Shown: positions 11,204-22,873 of the stretch, one piece after another
How the letters are laid out: the number at the start of each line of letters is the position of its first letter
Numbering within the stretch: position 1 is the first letter of the stretch
DNA from: Bradyrhizobium guangxiense
GTDB taxonomy: Bacteria > Pseudomonadota > Alphaproteobacteria > Rhizobiales > Xanthobacteraceae
Direction of reading: 5' to 3'
Length of the DNA: 64,000 nucleotides
Assembly (NCBI RefSeq): GCF_004114915.1
Contig: NZ_CP022220.1
Location: 620,001 to 684,000 of the forward strand
Position numbers and translations under genes: made by a program
Notes under the pieces: model-generated
The model's database searches: none
The model's input: the letters and a program-made list of their open reading frames with translations, nothing else
Told to the model about the DNA's origin: nothing

Positions 11204-12484
11204 ATGAATAACTCTGCCGACCCCTCACGTACTCTTCGAACGTTAGAAACGTTGGAATCCAACGTTCGCCTGTACTCGCGTCTCTTCCCAGCGTGCTTTA
11301 GTCATGCGCGCGGGCCCTTTCTGCTAAGCGAGACGGGCGAACGGTTCATCGACTTCTTTTCCGGGGCTGGAGCGCTCAATTACGGCCACAACAATCATCA
11401 GCTAAAGGCAGCTATTACAGAATATCTGGGATCTGATGCTGTCGTTCACGGCCTCGATATGGCCACTCCGGCCAAGGTCGACTTTATGGAGACTTTCAAC
11501 TCAGTTATTCTTCGTGAGCGGGGCTTGGATTATCGATTTCAATTTACTGGACCTACAGGTGCCAATGGCGTTGAGGCGGCATTGAAGCTGGCGCGTAAAG
11601 TAACCGGGCGCCACAACATCATTTCATTCACACGTGGTTATCATGGCCTCAGTCTCGGCGCCGCGGCTGCGACCAGCAGTCGCTTTCTTCGCGAAGCCAG
11701 TGGAGTCCCCCTGTCCGGCGTCACGATAATGCCCTATGATGGTTATCTTGGAGATGAGATTGATACGGCGGAGCACCTGCGGAACATATTGCTGGACTCT
11801 AGCAGCGGCATCGATGCGCCAGCCGCCATTCTCCTTGAAACAGTACAGGGGGAGGGCGGCATCAACGTCGCTCAAAAGGAATGGCTACGATCCGTACAAG
11901 CCCTAGCGGCAGAGATTGGAGCCATATTTATCGTCGACGATATTCAGATGGGTTGCGGCCGTACTGGCGATTTCTTCAGCTTTGAGTTCGCCGAGTTGTC
12001 ACCAGATGTCGTAATATTGTCGAAGTCCTTAAGTGGATATGGTCTGCCGTTATCCATGTTGTTGATCAAAGAGGCAATTGATATATGGGAACCGGGAGAG
12101 CACACGGGCACCTTTCGAGGAAATAACCTAGCGCTTGTCTCTGCAACTGCAGCTTTGAATATCTACTGGCGCACTGAGATCTTTTCGCAAAGCATTTATC
12201 GACTGGGAACGCTGATGCGTCACCGGCTTAATGCTATTGCGCGCGCGCATGGAGACCACTTCACTGTCCGCGGCCGCGGAATGGCGCTCGGCTTTGATTG
12301 CCGAAATACTCACCTCGCTGAGACTGCAGCACGCAAGGCGTACGATAGGGGCCTCATCATTGAACGATGCGGCCCGGCGGACGAGGTCATCAAATTCTTT
12401 CCTCCGCTAACGATCGACCCGGAGACGCTGACTAAGGGTTTGGACATCTTTGAAGATAGCTTAGCGGAAGCAGCCCCGCTCTGA
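11204..12484 (+). CDS. EctB-like class III aminotransferase (diaminobutyrate type)
   Basis: A 426-aa PLP enzyme of the ornithine/acetylornithine aminotransferase fold, closest in motifs to EctB, which makes L-2,4-diaminobutyrate from aspartate semialdehyde and glutamate. Seen: FTGPTGANGVEAALKLAR (about 115-131, cofactor phosphate), YHG at 146-148, VDDIQMGCGRTGDFF (about 244-258), and the Schiff-base lysine in ILSKSLSGYGLP (K274). WEPGEHTGTFRGNN is the EctB signature. The ATG at 11204 fits EctB N-termini better than 11147. No ectA or ectC is nearby, but an aspartate kinase lies convergently downstream, so an aspartate-derived diaminobutyrate route is plausible. The substrate is inferred, not shown. 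Confidence 0.8.
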   Translation: MNNSADPSRTLRTLETLESNVRLYSRLFPACFSHARGPFLLSETGERFIDFFSGAGALNYGHNNHQLKAAITEYLGSDAVVHGLDMATPAKVDFMETFNSVILRERGLDYRFQFTGPTGANGVEAALKLARKVTGRHNIISFTRGYHGLSLGAAAATSSRFLREASGVPLSGVTIMPYDGYLGDEIDTAEHLRNILLDSSSGIDAPAAILLETVQGEGGINVAQKEWLRSVQALAAEIGAIFIVDDIQMGCGRTGDFFSFEFAELSPDVVILSKSLSGYGLPLSMLLIKEAIDIWEPGEHTGTFRGNNLALVSATAALNIYWRTEIFSQSIYRLGTLMRHRLNAIARAHGDHFTVRGRGMALGFDCRNTHLAETAARKAYDRGLIIERCGPADEVIKFFPPLTIDPETLTKGLDIFEDSLAEAAPL

Positions 12485-13064
12485 CATGACATCTGCATCG
12501 GGCCTCGCTGCCTCGGCGAGGCCTCACGCCAGACGCTTGATCACCGCGGCAGGCTAGCACCTGTTCCGCATCTCGCTGGTGCTACACTTCGAGTACCACG
12601 ACCGTCTAACTCTTGTTTCTCCCTGAACATGTTCCAGCTTCAGTCGACTAGCTCCCTGGGGACGGGCCTAGTCGTCGGGCAGGTCGCCTACCCGCATCAC
12701 ACTGCGGCCCAGGTCAACCTGGACTCGGATACGGATACGCTAACCGCCCGCACTCACGGTGAGCCCGGCTACAGAACCAGTAGGCTAACGAAGGCCGTTT
12801 GCATGTTGGGCGCGCGGTAATTGGTTGCGCATCACTTGCCTGGCAGGCACCTGGCAGATCGTGCGTTCTGGCGTTGCGTAACTCAACTGCCCAGTAGCGG
12901 AATGCACTTATCGAAGGATCGGTCCGCTCGGCGATGGTCATCGTGACAAGCCATCTCAAGACTTCTACAAGGGAGGTGAAGTTGCCGCTGACGACTCATT
13001 TCCGCGGTGAGTAGCCGGCTCTCCCGACCTGCAGCGCGGTATATCGCCAATCAGGAGGTGATGG
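12485..13064. other. intergenic between convergent genes, no gene seen
   Basis: 580 bp between the aminotransferase and the aspartate kinase. I found no frame with protein-like composition and no clear terminator with a T-run. Confidence 0.4.
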
Positions 13065-14150
13065 CTAGTGAGGTGCTTCCACCCCACTAGTGCGGAGCTC
13101 TGCATGGACCCTCTGAGCACAGTAAGAAGCGGCCTCAAGATCTCGCAATTCGTATGTCTTTGGCTTGGACCCGGTGAGCGCTAAAACAACAATCTTCTGC
13201 GCACTCCTCACGGGGTGGATGCCTTCCCGATGCAGAGCGGTAAGCGCGGCCTCCGCGTCATGCGTCAAATACCCCTCGGGGCTTTCATCCTGCTCGAGAT
13301 CGATCCACATGATACCAAGCCTTCGTAAAACGTCTTCAGCATTACGTTTTTCGAAGACGCTTTGAAATGCACCCCGTGTTGCTGACGGGTTGATGACCAC
13401 GCAAACCCCGCCTCCTGCGTCAGTCACCAAAGTACCGGCCATCTCATTCGGCAGTAACGATTTGCAGGAGATGGCTATTCTCCGGCCGGCAGCATAGTCG
13501 ATTGCGCCATGGTGAAGCACTTTCGCCCCGCAGCGTGCTATCCGACTTGCGTTGGCATAGGAGACTGTCGGGAGCAGCCTTGCTTGCCTCACAATCCTCG
13601 GATCGGCGGAGTAGATGCCACAGACATCCGAGTAGACTTCGCAAACGCCACTTCCCACCATATCGGCGGCTATTACCGCAGTCAAATCCGAGCTATTGCG
13701 GCCGAGCATTGAGACCCGTCCACCTTCATCCAGACCCTGCGCTCCGGCAAGGATTACCACGCGGCCATAATCGAGCGCCTTTAGCAGCGGTTTGTTGTCG
13801 ACCTCCTCGATGACCGTCCTACCTAGAACCAAGGATGTCTTGATTCCAATCGAATAGCCAAAGAGCGATGATGTCGGCACCGAGTGTCTTTGCAATGCTG
13901 CCTCAAGAAGTCCAGCGGAAATCATTTCTCCCGCTGTCAGGACGGTGTCCAAGGCAACGGTGCTGCAGATTTCATTCACAGAGAGCGCTAGAGACTTCAG
14001 TACGTCCGTCTGGCCGTGCATCGCGCTAACGACGACCACGACTTGCCGCGCGTCATTTGCAAGCCTATCTACTATATGTCTGGAGACAGCGCGGTACGCC
14101 TCCGCATCACGAAAGCTCGATCCCCCAAACTTCATTACTTTGATTGACAT
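13065..14150 (-). CDS. aspartate kinase
   Basis: 361 aa from MSIKVMKFGGSS (a start at 14177 is possible). Phosphorylates L-aspartate as the entry to aspartate semialdehyde. The amino-acid-kinase domain is complete: KFGGSSFRD (7-15), VVVVSAMHGQTD, TAGEMISAGLLE, GRNSSDLTAVIAADMVG and EVYSDVCGIYSADPR. The last 110 residues should hold ACT regulatory domains but are short and divergent, so feedback control may differ from housekeeping LysC. It converges on an EctB-like aminotransferase, as Ask_Ect kinases accompany ectB elsewhere. No asd gene is present to link the two steps. Confidence 0.88.
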   Translation of the reverse strand: MSIKVMKFGGSSFRDAEAYRAVSRHIVDRLANDARQVVVVVSAMHGQTDVLKSLALSVNEICSTVALDTVLTAGEMISAGLLEAALQRHSVPTSSLFGYSIGIKTSLVLGRTVIEEVDNKPLLKALDYGRVVILAGAQGLDEGGRVSMLGRNSSDLTAVIAADMVGSGVCEVYSDVCGIYSADPRIVRQARLLPTVSYANASRIARCGAKVLHHGAIDYAAGRRIAISCKSLLPNEMAGTLVTDAGGGVCVVINPSATRGAFQSVFEKRNAEDVLRRLGIMWIDLEQDESPEGYLTHDAEAALTALHREGIHPVRSAQKIVVLALTGSKPKTYELRDLEAASYCAQRVHAELRTSGVEAPH

Positions 14151-14207
14151 GCGCCGTGGCCCAACGTGCGAGATCACTTGCTTTAACTCACCCGGCGCCG
14201 CATTAGA

Positions 14208-14381
14208 TCAGACGACGAGCCGCTTCGCGCGCTCGACATCCGGCTGCTTCTTGAGAGCTGCTCCTCGCGCTAGGCTTGTCATCGTCGCAGCAATAGCTGT
14301 ACCACGAGATAGCTCACGATTAGCGCCGCCCGGCATCTCGCTGGCGGCTTGGGCGTGTTGCGGCAGCACAGGACGATGCAC
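14208..14381 (-). pseudogene. possible C-terminal scrap of a Ti-type TraA relaxase
   Basis: A short frame from a GTG directly after a stop reads EMPGGANRELSRGTAIAATM and TSLARGAALKKQPDVE. This resembles the tail of plasmid/ICE TraA relaxases (SRGT.IAATM...LKRDPQ.E). It is only about 58 codons long, and the assignment is from memory of the motif. Confidence 0.3.
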
Positions 14382-15412
14382 CTAAACAATGGCGCGCTAG
14401 TTGCCTGAGACCTCCATCCCGCGTTGTTCGATGTCGCCCATCTTGATTGTTGCGGTTGCCACAAAGGTCGATCGGGCCGCTAGTTCACACACCGCAGCGA
14501 GCTCCGTCGTACTGCATCACTACCTGAGATCATCAACAAGGGACATGAGCGGCATCCGGCGTACTGGCTTGGCACACCTCTTGCTGATGCTTCCACTGAA
14601 CAGATCTCGGGAGGCCTCTTGCTCAGTCCGTTGAATGATGTCCGGCACGCCGCGTTGTTGCTGCCCGGTCTCCGGCACTTGCCGCCCCAGACCTGCGATG
14701 GAGCGACGTGTTTCGCCCGGTTCACTCGAACGGGCGACCCACTGCGCCGAGCCAGAATTTGGCCAAATACGGCCTTGCACGGAAGAGCTCGCCTCTGGGA
14801 ACGCGTTCCCAAGATGGTGCTGCGACCGCAGCGGCAAGCGGAGCGTTGCAAAAAGCGCTCCGGACCCTATGCCACCCTCGGCGGGGACAGCACCAAGCGA
14901 TTATATGCGCTCTACCTCAGCCCGGGCCCCGCCGGGACACAAAGCCCTCGCTTTTTTTCAGCTGGAGCGACCACCGCCGGTAAGCAGTCCGGTCCTGCGC
15001 CTGTTAACAATCGAGGCGCGCCAATCGTGTCAGGCCAAGAACGTATTGTGTGGAAAGGCCGGACGATGACACACGCCTGCGGCGTAGGTCGCCGCGACAA
15101 CTTCGATGCGAAACCCGGCAAAAACTATGGCCTCTGGCAATCAGAACGCAGATTCTATTTGCCAACTGGACAGTTCATTGTCGTGGCGCCCTCGTCTCGG
15201 TTCACCAGAACCAGACTATCAACAGCAGGCCGCATCCTTGGCCTCCCCACAGGCGGCCATCAAACATTCTATGAAGATAGAGCGAGAGGGGACTCTGCGC
15301 CTGTAGGGCGGGAGATCGCCTTGCGCTTCCATATCCACAACCGTCTGCGTGCCGAACATCAATTGGTAACTCGCATACAGACGCCGTACATCAGCCGGGG
15401 AGAGACCTTACA
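14382..15412. other. upstream region of rpoN, no convincing gene
   Basis: A plus-strand frame is open from 14619 into the rpoN start, but its composition (Arg/Pro/Gly-rich, no motif) looks like chance in GC-rich DNA. No -24/-12 or FixK-type site (TTGAT-N4-ATCAA) was found close to rpoN. Confidence 0.4.
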
Positions 15413-17017
15413 ATGAGCCTGGGATATCAGCAGAATGTTCGGCAATCGCAATCAGCCGTACTATCGCCGCGCCTGGCGAAGGCGATAAAGCTGCTGAAAT
15501 TGTCTAATCTCGATCTGGCTGATTTCGTGGAGGAGGAGCTCGAGTGCAATCCATTGCTGGAGCGCGACATAGACATGCTGACGCAAGAGGATGCCGGAAC
15601 AACGACCGACCTCTTCAGCGAAGCCAGCGGTCCGGACGACGCTAGTGATCTTGACAGCGACGCGTTCGACAATAGCCAACAAGACGGCTTGAGCGTAGAC
15701 CCTGGCACTCGCCCCGAGCTCGACGCGGCGCCCAGCCCGGAGCTTGACGATCTTCATTCCGAGCCATTTGATGAGGACATTCCTCAGAATTCGGACCAAG
15801 ATCGGCTGGACGTCGGCACAGAGGCGTCCCGCAGCCGATCTTGTCAGGAAGACTATAATCTAGAGGCGTGCGTACCGAAAGAGATCACCCTCCGCGATCA
15901 TTTGACCGAGCAGCTCGGACTCGCGCTGACGTCGCCCACAAAGCGACTCATCGGACGCTATCTAATCGACCTCGTCGATGACGCCGGATACTTGCCGCAA
16001 GACCTAGGAAATGCCGCCAAACGGCTGGGGGCCTCGCAAACAGATGTTGATCTCGTTCTGGCAACATTGCAGACGTTTGACCCTCCTGGCGTCTTCGCTC
16101 GTTCTTTGAAAGAATGTTTCGCGATCCAGCTGCGCGAGCGCAACCGCTATGACCCAGCGATGCAGGCACTGGTTGAGAACCTCGCTCTTGTACCTGAGGG
16201 GGTTCCTGCCCTGCGCAGCGTTTGCGGAGAGAGCGATGAGGACATCGCCGATATGATTGCGGAACTTCGGTCACTCGACTCGAAGCCGGGACATAAGTTT
16301 GGTTCGGTGCGCCTGGAACTTTTGATCCCAGATGTCTTTGTTCGCCGGGGTCATCACCACAATTGGGTAGTCGAGCTGAACAGTGAAGCGTTTCCCAGCA
16401 TTTCGCTGAATCAGGTTTATTATCGCGATTTCAAGGGCAAAATGCGCAACCGTAATGACAAGGCCTACCTGGCCAATAAGTGGTCTGATGCACGCTGGCT
16501 GGTAAGTTCACTTGAGAGACGTGCGAACACAATCTTGAAAGTTGCGAGCGAAATTGTGCGTCAGCAACATGACTTTTTCTCCTACGGCGTAGAGCATCTA
16601 CGACCCCTCAATCTGAAAGCAGTGGCCGACGCCGCGGGGGTGCATGAGTCCACCGTTTCACGCGTAACGAACAACAAGTACATGGCCTCCAATCGTGGAC
16701 GGTTCGAGCTCAAATACTTCTTCAAACCATCCATTGCTTCAGCCGTCGGCGAGACGGCTCACTCGGCAGAGGCTGTTCGCCACCGCATTAAGAGGCTCAT
16801 CGACTCCGAGGCCCAAGCATCAGTGCTCTCAGATGACGCAATCGTCGAGCTATTGCGTTCCTCTGGGATCGATATAGCGCGCCGGACGGTCGCAAAATAC
16901 CGTGGCAAAATGGGCATCCCTCCGTCCGTGGAGCGACGGCGCCAGAAGCAAGCTGCTCTCGGCTATGTTTCCTCAACGACTCCGCTCAATTCCCCAGACC
17001 GTACGGAGGCGGCTTGA
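15413..17017 (+). CDS. rpoN: RNA polymerase sigma-54 factor
   Basis: 534 aa, full length for RpoN. Region I (about 1-50) is the Gln/Leu-rich activator-response segment (YQQNVRQSQSAVLSPRLAKA, FVEEELECNPLLE). Region II (about 55-145) is long and acidic. Core binding follows (about 150-320), then the DNA-binding helix-turn-helix AVADAAGVHESTVSRVTNNKY. The RpoN box ARRTVAKYR (about 489-497) reads the -24 element. GGGAGA precedes the ATG. RpoN lets NifA and other enhancer-binding proteins open -24/-12 promoters. Its presence in a symbiotic region suggests a second, symbiotic rpoN paralogue. Candidate targets in this window are at 18926, 30279, 42220 and 47281. Confidence 0.97.
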   Translation: MSLGYQQNVRQSQSAVLSPRLAKAIKLLKLSNLDLADFVEEELECNPLLERDIDMLTQEDAGTTTDLFSEASGPDDASDLDSDAFDNSQQDGLSVDPGTRPELDAAPSPELDDLHSEPFDEDIPQNSDQDRLDVGTEASRSRSCQEDYNLEACVPKEITLRDHLTEQLGLALTSPTKRLIGRYLIDLVDDAGYLPQDLGNAAKRLGASQTDVDLVLATLQTFDPPGVFARSLKECFAIQLRERNRYDPAMQALVENLALVPEGVPALRSVCGESDEDIADMIAELRSLDSKPGHKFGSVRLELLIPDVFVRRGHHHNWVVELNSEAFPSISLNQVYYRDFKGKMRNRNDKAYLANKWSDARWLVSSLERRANTILKVASEIVRQQHDFFSYGVEHLRPLNLKAVADAAGVHESTVSRVTNNKYMASNRGRFELKYFFKPSIASAVGETAHSAEAVRHRIKRLIDSEAQASVLSDDAIVELLRSSGIDIARRTVAKYRGKMGIPPSVERRRQKQAALGYVSSTTPLNSPDRTEAA

Positions 17018-17138
17018 TCCTATTGAAGGATTTCGTTCACAGCGGCGGAGAAACGCATAGTTGAGCTGTCAGGCAGGACCATCAAGCTTGCTAGGCGCCG
17101 GGGATTGCCCCCAACCGCCTAAAGCCCTTAGATTGAAG

Positions 17139-17175
17139 ACGGCCAATTGGGGCGTTAAGTCGCCCCGACGGCCGT
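17139..17175. terminator. inverted repeat downstream of rpoN
   Basis: ACGGCC-AATT-GGGGCG-TTAAGT-CGCCCC-GA-GGCCGT style two-part stem, about 120 bp after the rpoN stop. There is no T-run after it, so it may be a structured 3' end rather than a classic terminator. Confidence 0.45.
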
Positions 17176-17246
17176 TCTGCTAGGCTCAGGGGCAACGGCT
17201 GCATCCTTTCGCAGCCCCGATGGCCCCGCGTGAGCGTGATCCTCTC

Positions 17247-17597
17247 TCAGGCTGCTACGCGATTTTCATAAGCAAGAAATGGGTTGACTGGTTTAAGCAG
17301 GGCATCCGAAGCATCGATTGGAGCTCTGCCGCTAAATTGCTTGGTCAACCCTGCACTGATGAACCATAAGATGCCATCGGCGAGCATCCTGTGGGACGCT
17401 TGAACACTTCGTCTCACAAGATCGCCGTGTTGATGCCTAGGCCGCTCCTCGACGGGTAGATACCGCGCCTCAAATGCTGAGAAACGAAGAGACGTTCGAT
17501 CCAATTGACGCAAGCTCCGCTGCCAGCACCCTGCCGGGGCATGGTGTAGCTGACGGTAGGTTACCTGCGATTTTCCGGCAGGCGGGTCGGAAGGCAT
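17247..17597 (-). CDS. hypothetical ORF, 116 aa
   Basis: Unrecognised. An open frame of 116 codons opposite rpoN, ending ADGILWFISAGLTKQFSG, then a run rich in Ala/Pro. It has no signal peptide or motif. It adjoins an IS256 remnant and may be a chance frame. Confidence 0.25.
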   Translation of the reverse strand: MPSDPPAGKSQVTYRQLHHAPAGCWQRSLRQLDRTSLRFSAFEARYLPVEERPRHQHGDLVRRSVQASHRMLADGILWFISAGLTKQFSGRAPIDASDALLKPVNPFLAYENRVAA

Positions 17598-17599
17598 CA

Positions 17600-17812
17600 G
17601 CCTGCCACGTCGGGCAGACCGACGATGAATTCATCGCTTAATGGCGCGATGCTTTCCGGCGTCATGTAGCGGGCGCCTGGACCGCACATTCGTCGTTCTG
17701 CTCGACAGGGTCGCATCGATTAGGTCGGCGATTGCGTCTCCGTTAGGGAAGATGCCGACGACCTCGGATCGCCGCTTGATCTTGCCGTTGAGGCGCTCGA
17801 TCGGATTGGTAA
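17600..17812 (-). pseudogene. IS256-family transposase, C-terminal fragment
   Basis: Reads NPIERLNGKIKRRSEVVGIF then PNGDAIADLIDA, the C-terminal Mutator/IS256 signature, followed by degraded frames. The fragment is cut exactly before NP, at the same codon where the IS256 at 39912 is interrupted, and is joined to the same IS110 5' flank. Confidence 0.85.
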
Positions 17813-18061
17813 CCGGTATTTGAGTTTCTCGGTGCCGATGTCCCGCTGCGATATTCAAGATAGTGGCGTATGGTGCAACCATCGGGAGAGAGGCACCGGG
17901 AGCACCAAGGTGCGGGCAGGCCGATGCATACGATCAGCCACGAGCTCGGGTTAGTAGCTGGCCGCCTCTGCGACCAGCCCGGTTGCGCTGAGAGCGCGCA
18001 TCCGTAGTTGTCGTGTCGCCCGTAGCTCCCGTCATGTGGTCTGATTTGGCAGGAGGTGCAA

Positions 18062-18560
18062 GTGCGACGGGTGATTGACATCGACGTCCGAACCTCGGAG
18101 AGGTGGTGGTTTGGGAGGATGGCAGCCTCCGACATGCGGGCCGTATTGATATAGACGCGGACTGCGTTGGACGGTTTTGGCAAGACCCTGCTGGCCAGTG
18201 ATGCGGTGGTGGTCGAAGCGACCGCGAACAGAGTGGCGGTGTCGCCGGTTCTGGCGTCGTTCGTGGCACGCGTGATTGTCGCCAATTCGCATCAGGTGAA
18301 GGCGATCGCCCAGGCTCAAGTCGAGACCGACAAGATCGATGCCGGCACACTCGCGTGTCTGCAGGCGCCCGCGGCACCTGCCGCAGATCCGGACGCCTGA
18401 CGCAGAGACGGAACGCAAGCGTCGGCTAGCGGCGCGGCGCTACCAGGTCGTGCGGCATCGCGCGGCTCAAGAACGAGGTGCAATCGATCCTGCACGCGCA
18501 CCTGATCCCGAAGTGCTCCAGGCCTGCTCGCGGTCCCCGAGATCGTCCGCGCCACTTGTC
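18062..18560 (+). pseudogene. IS110 transposase, 5' remnant
   Basis: Starts VRRVIDIDV, then after a stop continues LDGFGKTLLASDAVVVEA, HQVKAIAQAQVETDKIDAGT and TERKRRLAARRYQVVRH. It is the degraded N-terminal half of the IS110 at 38432-39666. Stops and shifts are present throughout. About 250 bp of matching 5' flank separate it from the IS256 piece. Confidence 0.85.
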
Positions 18561-19535
18561 GGGCCAAGCGCGCGTCCGCCGGGTTTCAGCAACGGTGCGC
18601 TTGATCTAACACCAGGCAGTACGATTATTGTTAGTTTTGCGCCAGCTGCCCATGTTAGATGTCCAACGATGGCAGCATGGGCGCTGCAACTGCTGCCGCG
18701 CATACCGTCATGGACCGCCTACATGCGGCAAGAGCCTCTCCCTCATAGCGCCAGGACCTATCTCAGGAGATTGAGCGTCACTCTCAAGCTTCTGGGCAAC
18801 GGCCCAAATGTTCTGCGGCCGAGGCAATGCTGCGAGCAGGAGCATAGTCTCTCCCACACTCCTACATCACCAGAACCAAAACGGCAGAGCAACCTAGTCG
18901 GCAGTTGGTCCCGTTGTCATAAGGCGCGGCACGCTACTTGCTTAACGGCCAATGAGAATAGATGCATTGGTCTCTCGCGAGAACAGGTGCTCGATGACTT
19001 TTGTCAGGATACTTCTGCCAACACTTTGGCGCCGAGGCGCTGCAATCGCAAGCGGCGGTGCATCTTATATCCGAAGTAGCGACATGAGCTCTCGCTTGGA
19101 TTCCATGCGAGCGGCCACAGCTGCCCCCACTAGCGCCGTGTCCGCTTTCACCGCCGTAGATCTCATCCAAACCGACCGGCGCACTTGCTCGACCGCTTTG
19201 CGCCGAGCGGTGCGCCTGACGGCGAATGACGGTCACCACCACCTTTCACTCTTCTTCCAACCTGCGTCGCTCGGACATGCGATAATGACGCCTTGCGTTG
19301 AGCAACGGCAAGCTGACAGTGCACCAAAGTCCGCAATCTTGTCGCGCCGCGATCGCACTTTTCATGGAGCACAAGCGAGCGCATCAAGTGAGATACGCAA
19401 TTGTATGGCATACCGACGGCTTTTTACCTTCTTTCGCAATCTTACATTGTTCTACAGCGCCCTTGCGTGCGGCATGAGCTTCGCTGGCTGAGTGCGTACT
19501 TTTTGTTAGCTTTTGAAGACGCCGGAGTTCGACAC
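18561..19535. other. region between IS110 remnant and cspA, no recognised gene
   Basis: Contains the -24/-12 motif at 18926 and one open frame of uncertain status (ATG at 18952 or 18994 to 19491, MTFVRILLPTLWRRGAA...). It has no database-type motif and no good ribosome-binding site. Confidence 0.35.
18926..18943 (+). promoter_or_regulatory. sigma-54 type -24/-12 promoter
   Basis: GCGGCACGCTACTTGCTT matches GGCACG-N4-TTGC exactly, with GG and GC 10 bases apart. No TGT-N10-ACA site was found in the preceding 200 bp. The only frame just downstream (18994-19491, 165 codons) is unrecognised, and cspA is 590 bp away. Confidence 0.55.
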
Positions 19536-19742
19536 ATGGCAACAGGTATCGTGAAATGGTTCAACGCAAGAAAGGGATATGGCTTCATCAGACCGGATGA
19601 CGGAGGTCCGGACGTATTCGTACACGCCAGCGCGGTCGCAAAAGCCGGAAGAAGCGACTTAGCCGAAGGCATACGAATTTGCTACGAGCTCAGGACCAGT
19701 GCGGCAGGCCGAACCTTTGCAGAGGACCTCAGCATCCCCTAG
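19536..19742 (+). CDS. cold-shock domain protein
   Basis: 68 aa, one OB-fold cold-shock domain. MATGIVKWFNARKGYGFIRP carries RNP1 (KGYGFI) and DVFVHASAV carries RNP2 (VFVH). These proteins bind single-stranded RNA/DNA and melt RNA structure. ACGCCGGAGT gives a ribosome-binding site before the ATG. The length is normal. It is isolated between IS remnants. Confidence 0.93.
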   Translation: MATGIVKWFNARKGYGFIRPDDGGPDVFVHASAVAKAGRSDLAEGIRICYELRTSAAGRTFAEDLSIP

Positions 19743-19848
19743 ACCCTTTGTCCGCCCTGTGAGGTGACGGGCGGCCCCGCGGCAAGCTCCTATCGAGGGT
19801 TGCGCCGGATGGTCCGGCGCCGAACCCCAAGCATGGGGAGCGGGCCTG

Positions 19849-20314
19849 ATGAACCATAGCATTTTCGTAGGGCTGGATGTACACAAGGCAACGATTTCGG
19901 TTGCGATGGCCCAAGGAGTGCGCGGCGAGGAAGTTCGCAACTTAGGGATCATCCTAATCGCGCCGACCAATCAACAAGCGGGCAAAGAGCCCAGGTCAAG
20001 CTGTGCATCCTCTATCACCCCTTGTCGGCGGCCAGCAAAGCCGGGGTGATCGTCACCACCGCCATTGCACGCGAGATGGTCGGCTGCCTGTGGGCGACGC
20101 TCTTCAAGTAAGAACTCGGCCCGGCCGCGTGTGAAGAGCGCTGGTCGAGCGTATCGGTGCCAGGGCGGGAGGCAGGGCGCGGTGGGGACTCCTCGTATGA
20201 GCCGGCATTGTCGACGCTCGCTCGCAGATCTCGCCGCAAGTCCAGCACGGGACCTATTTGACGCTGGATCGAACGAAGCCACGTCTTGTGAGCGTGTAAC
20301 TATGGGGGCTTGAT
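19849..20314 (+). pseudogene. IS110-family transposase remnant
   Basis: The N-terminus MNHSIFVGLDVHKATISVAM is clearly IS110. It then degenerates, and a C-terminal-like AKAGVIVTTAIAREMVGCLW (conserved AIARELA.FLW type) appears out of frame at about 20040. Most of the gene is deleted. The second compound element is inserted right after it. Confidence 0.7.
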
Positions 20315-20448
20315 CTAGGCTGTAGCGCGGCAATCTGGGTAGGAAGTGCGCGGCAATCAGGATGGCGAGGCGTGTCGCGGCCTGATGATGATTGCCGCGA
20401 TGATTGTCGCGCGCAAGAGTTTTGTTGAACTCTGATTGTCGCGCAGCG

Positions 20449-21256
20449 TCAATCAGCGACGGTTTTGGGTGTCGCGTGCGATGGCGGCCGTCCGGGACCG
20501 CGTTTTCGTTCGAGGGCGGTCCGTCTGCGATAGCTCTCGACGTTCATCTCGACGATGGTGGCGTGATGAACGAGGCGATCGATAGCGGCCAGGGTCATGG
20601 CGGGGTCCGGGAAGACCCTGTTCCATTCGCCGAATGGCTGATTGGCGGTGATCAGCATCGAGCGGCGCTCGTAGCGTGCACTGATGAGCTCGAACAGCAC
20701 GCTGGTCTCGGCCTGATCCTTGGTGACGTAAGCGAGATCATCAAGAATCAGGAGATCGAAGCGATCGAGACGATTGATGGCCGCCTCGAGGTTAAGCTCG
20801 CGTCGCGCTAGCTGGAGCTTCTGCACGAGATCGGTGGTCGGGTGAAGAGGACGCGCCATCCGTTCTCGATGAGGGCCAGGCCGATCGCTGCCGCCAAGTG
20901 GCTCTTTCCGCCGCCGGGCGGGCCGAACAACAGCAAATTGGCGCCCTTGCCCAGCCAGCTGTCACCGGCGGCGAGCGCCATCACCTGCGCCTTTGAGATC
21001 ATCGGCACGGCTTCGAAGTCGAAGCTGTCGAAGGTCTTTCCGGTGGGCAAACGTGCTTCGACAAGGTGTCGTTCGGTCCGACGGCGGCCGCGTTCGGCAA
21101 TCTCGTGCTCGGCGATGGTCGCGAGGAAGCGGCCGGCCGGCCAGCCTTCCTTGTCGGACTGTTCGGCAAATTGCGCCCACAGCACCTTGATGGCAGGCAG
21201 ACGGAGCTCATTGAGCAACAGATTGAGGCGCGCGGCATCAACCGTGTTCGTTACGC

Positions 21257-21260
<4 letters not shown>
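20449..21260 (-). pseudogene. istB: IS21 istB, frameshifted (copy 2)
   Basis: Best preserved of the three. Walker A FGPPGGGKSHLAAAIG and Walker B RFDLLILDDLAYV are both present, but the one-base loss after GWRVLFTR still separates them into two frames. The C-terminus RRTALERKRGPGRPP is intact. Confidence 0.9.

Positions 21261-22873
<1,613 letters not shown>

Noticed and set aside
15135..15152. Sigma-54 promoter for rpoN itself
   Set aside because: GG-N10-GC spacing is present, but the -12 box is ACGC and the site is 260 bp from the gene.
14619..15416. 265-codon open frame leading into rpoN
   Set aside because: Arg/Pro/Gly-rich with no motif or ribosome-binding site; open frames of this length on wrong strands are common in this GC-rich DNA.
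19163..19411. Minus-strand ORF upstream of cspA
   Set aside because: No motif, no ribosome-binding site, and it overlaps other chance frames.
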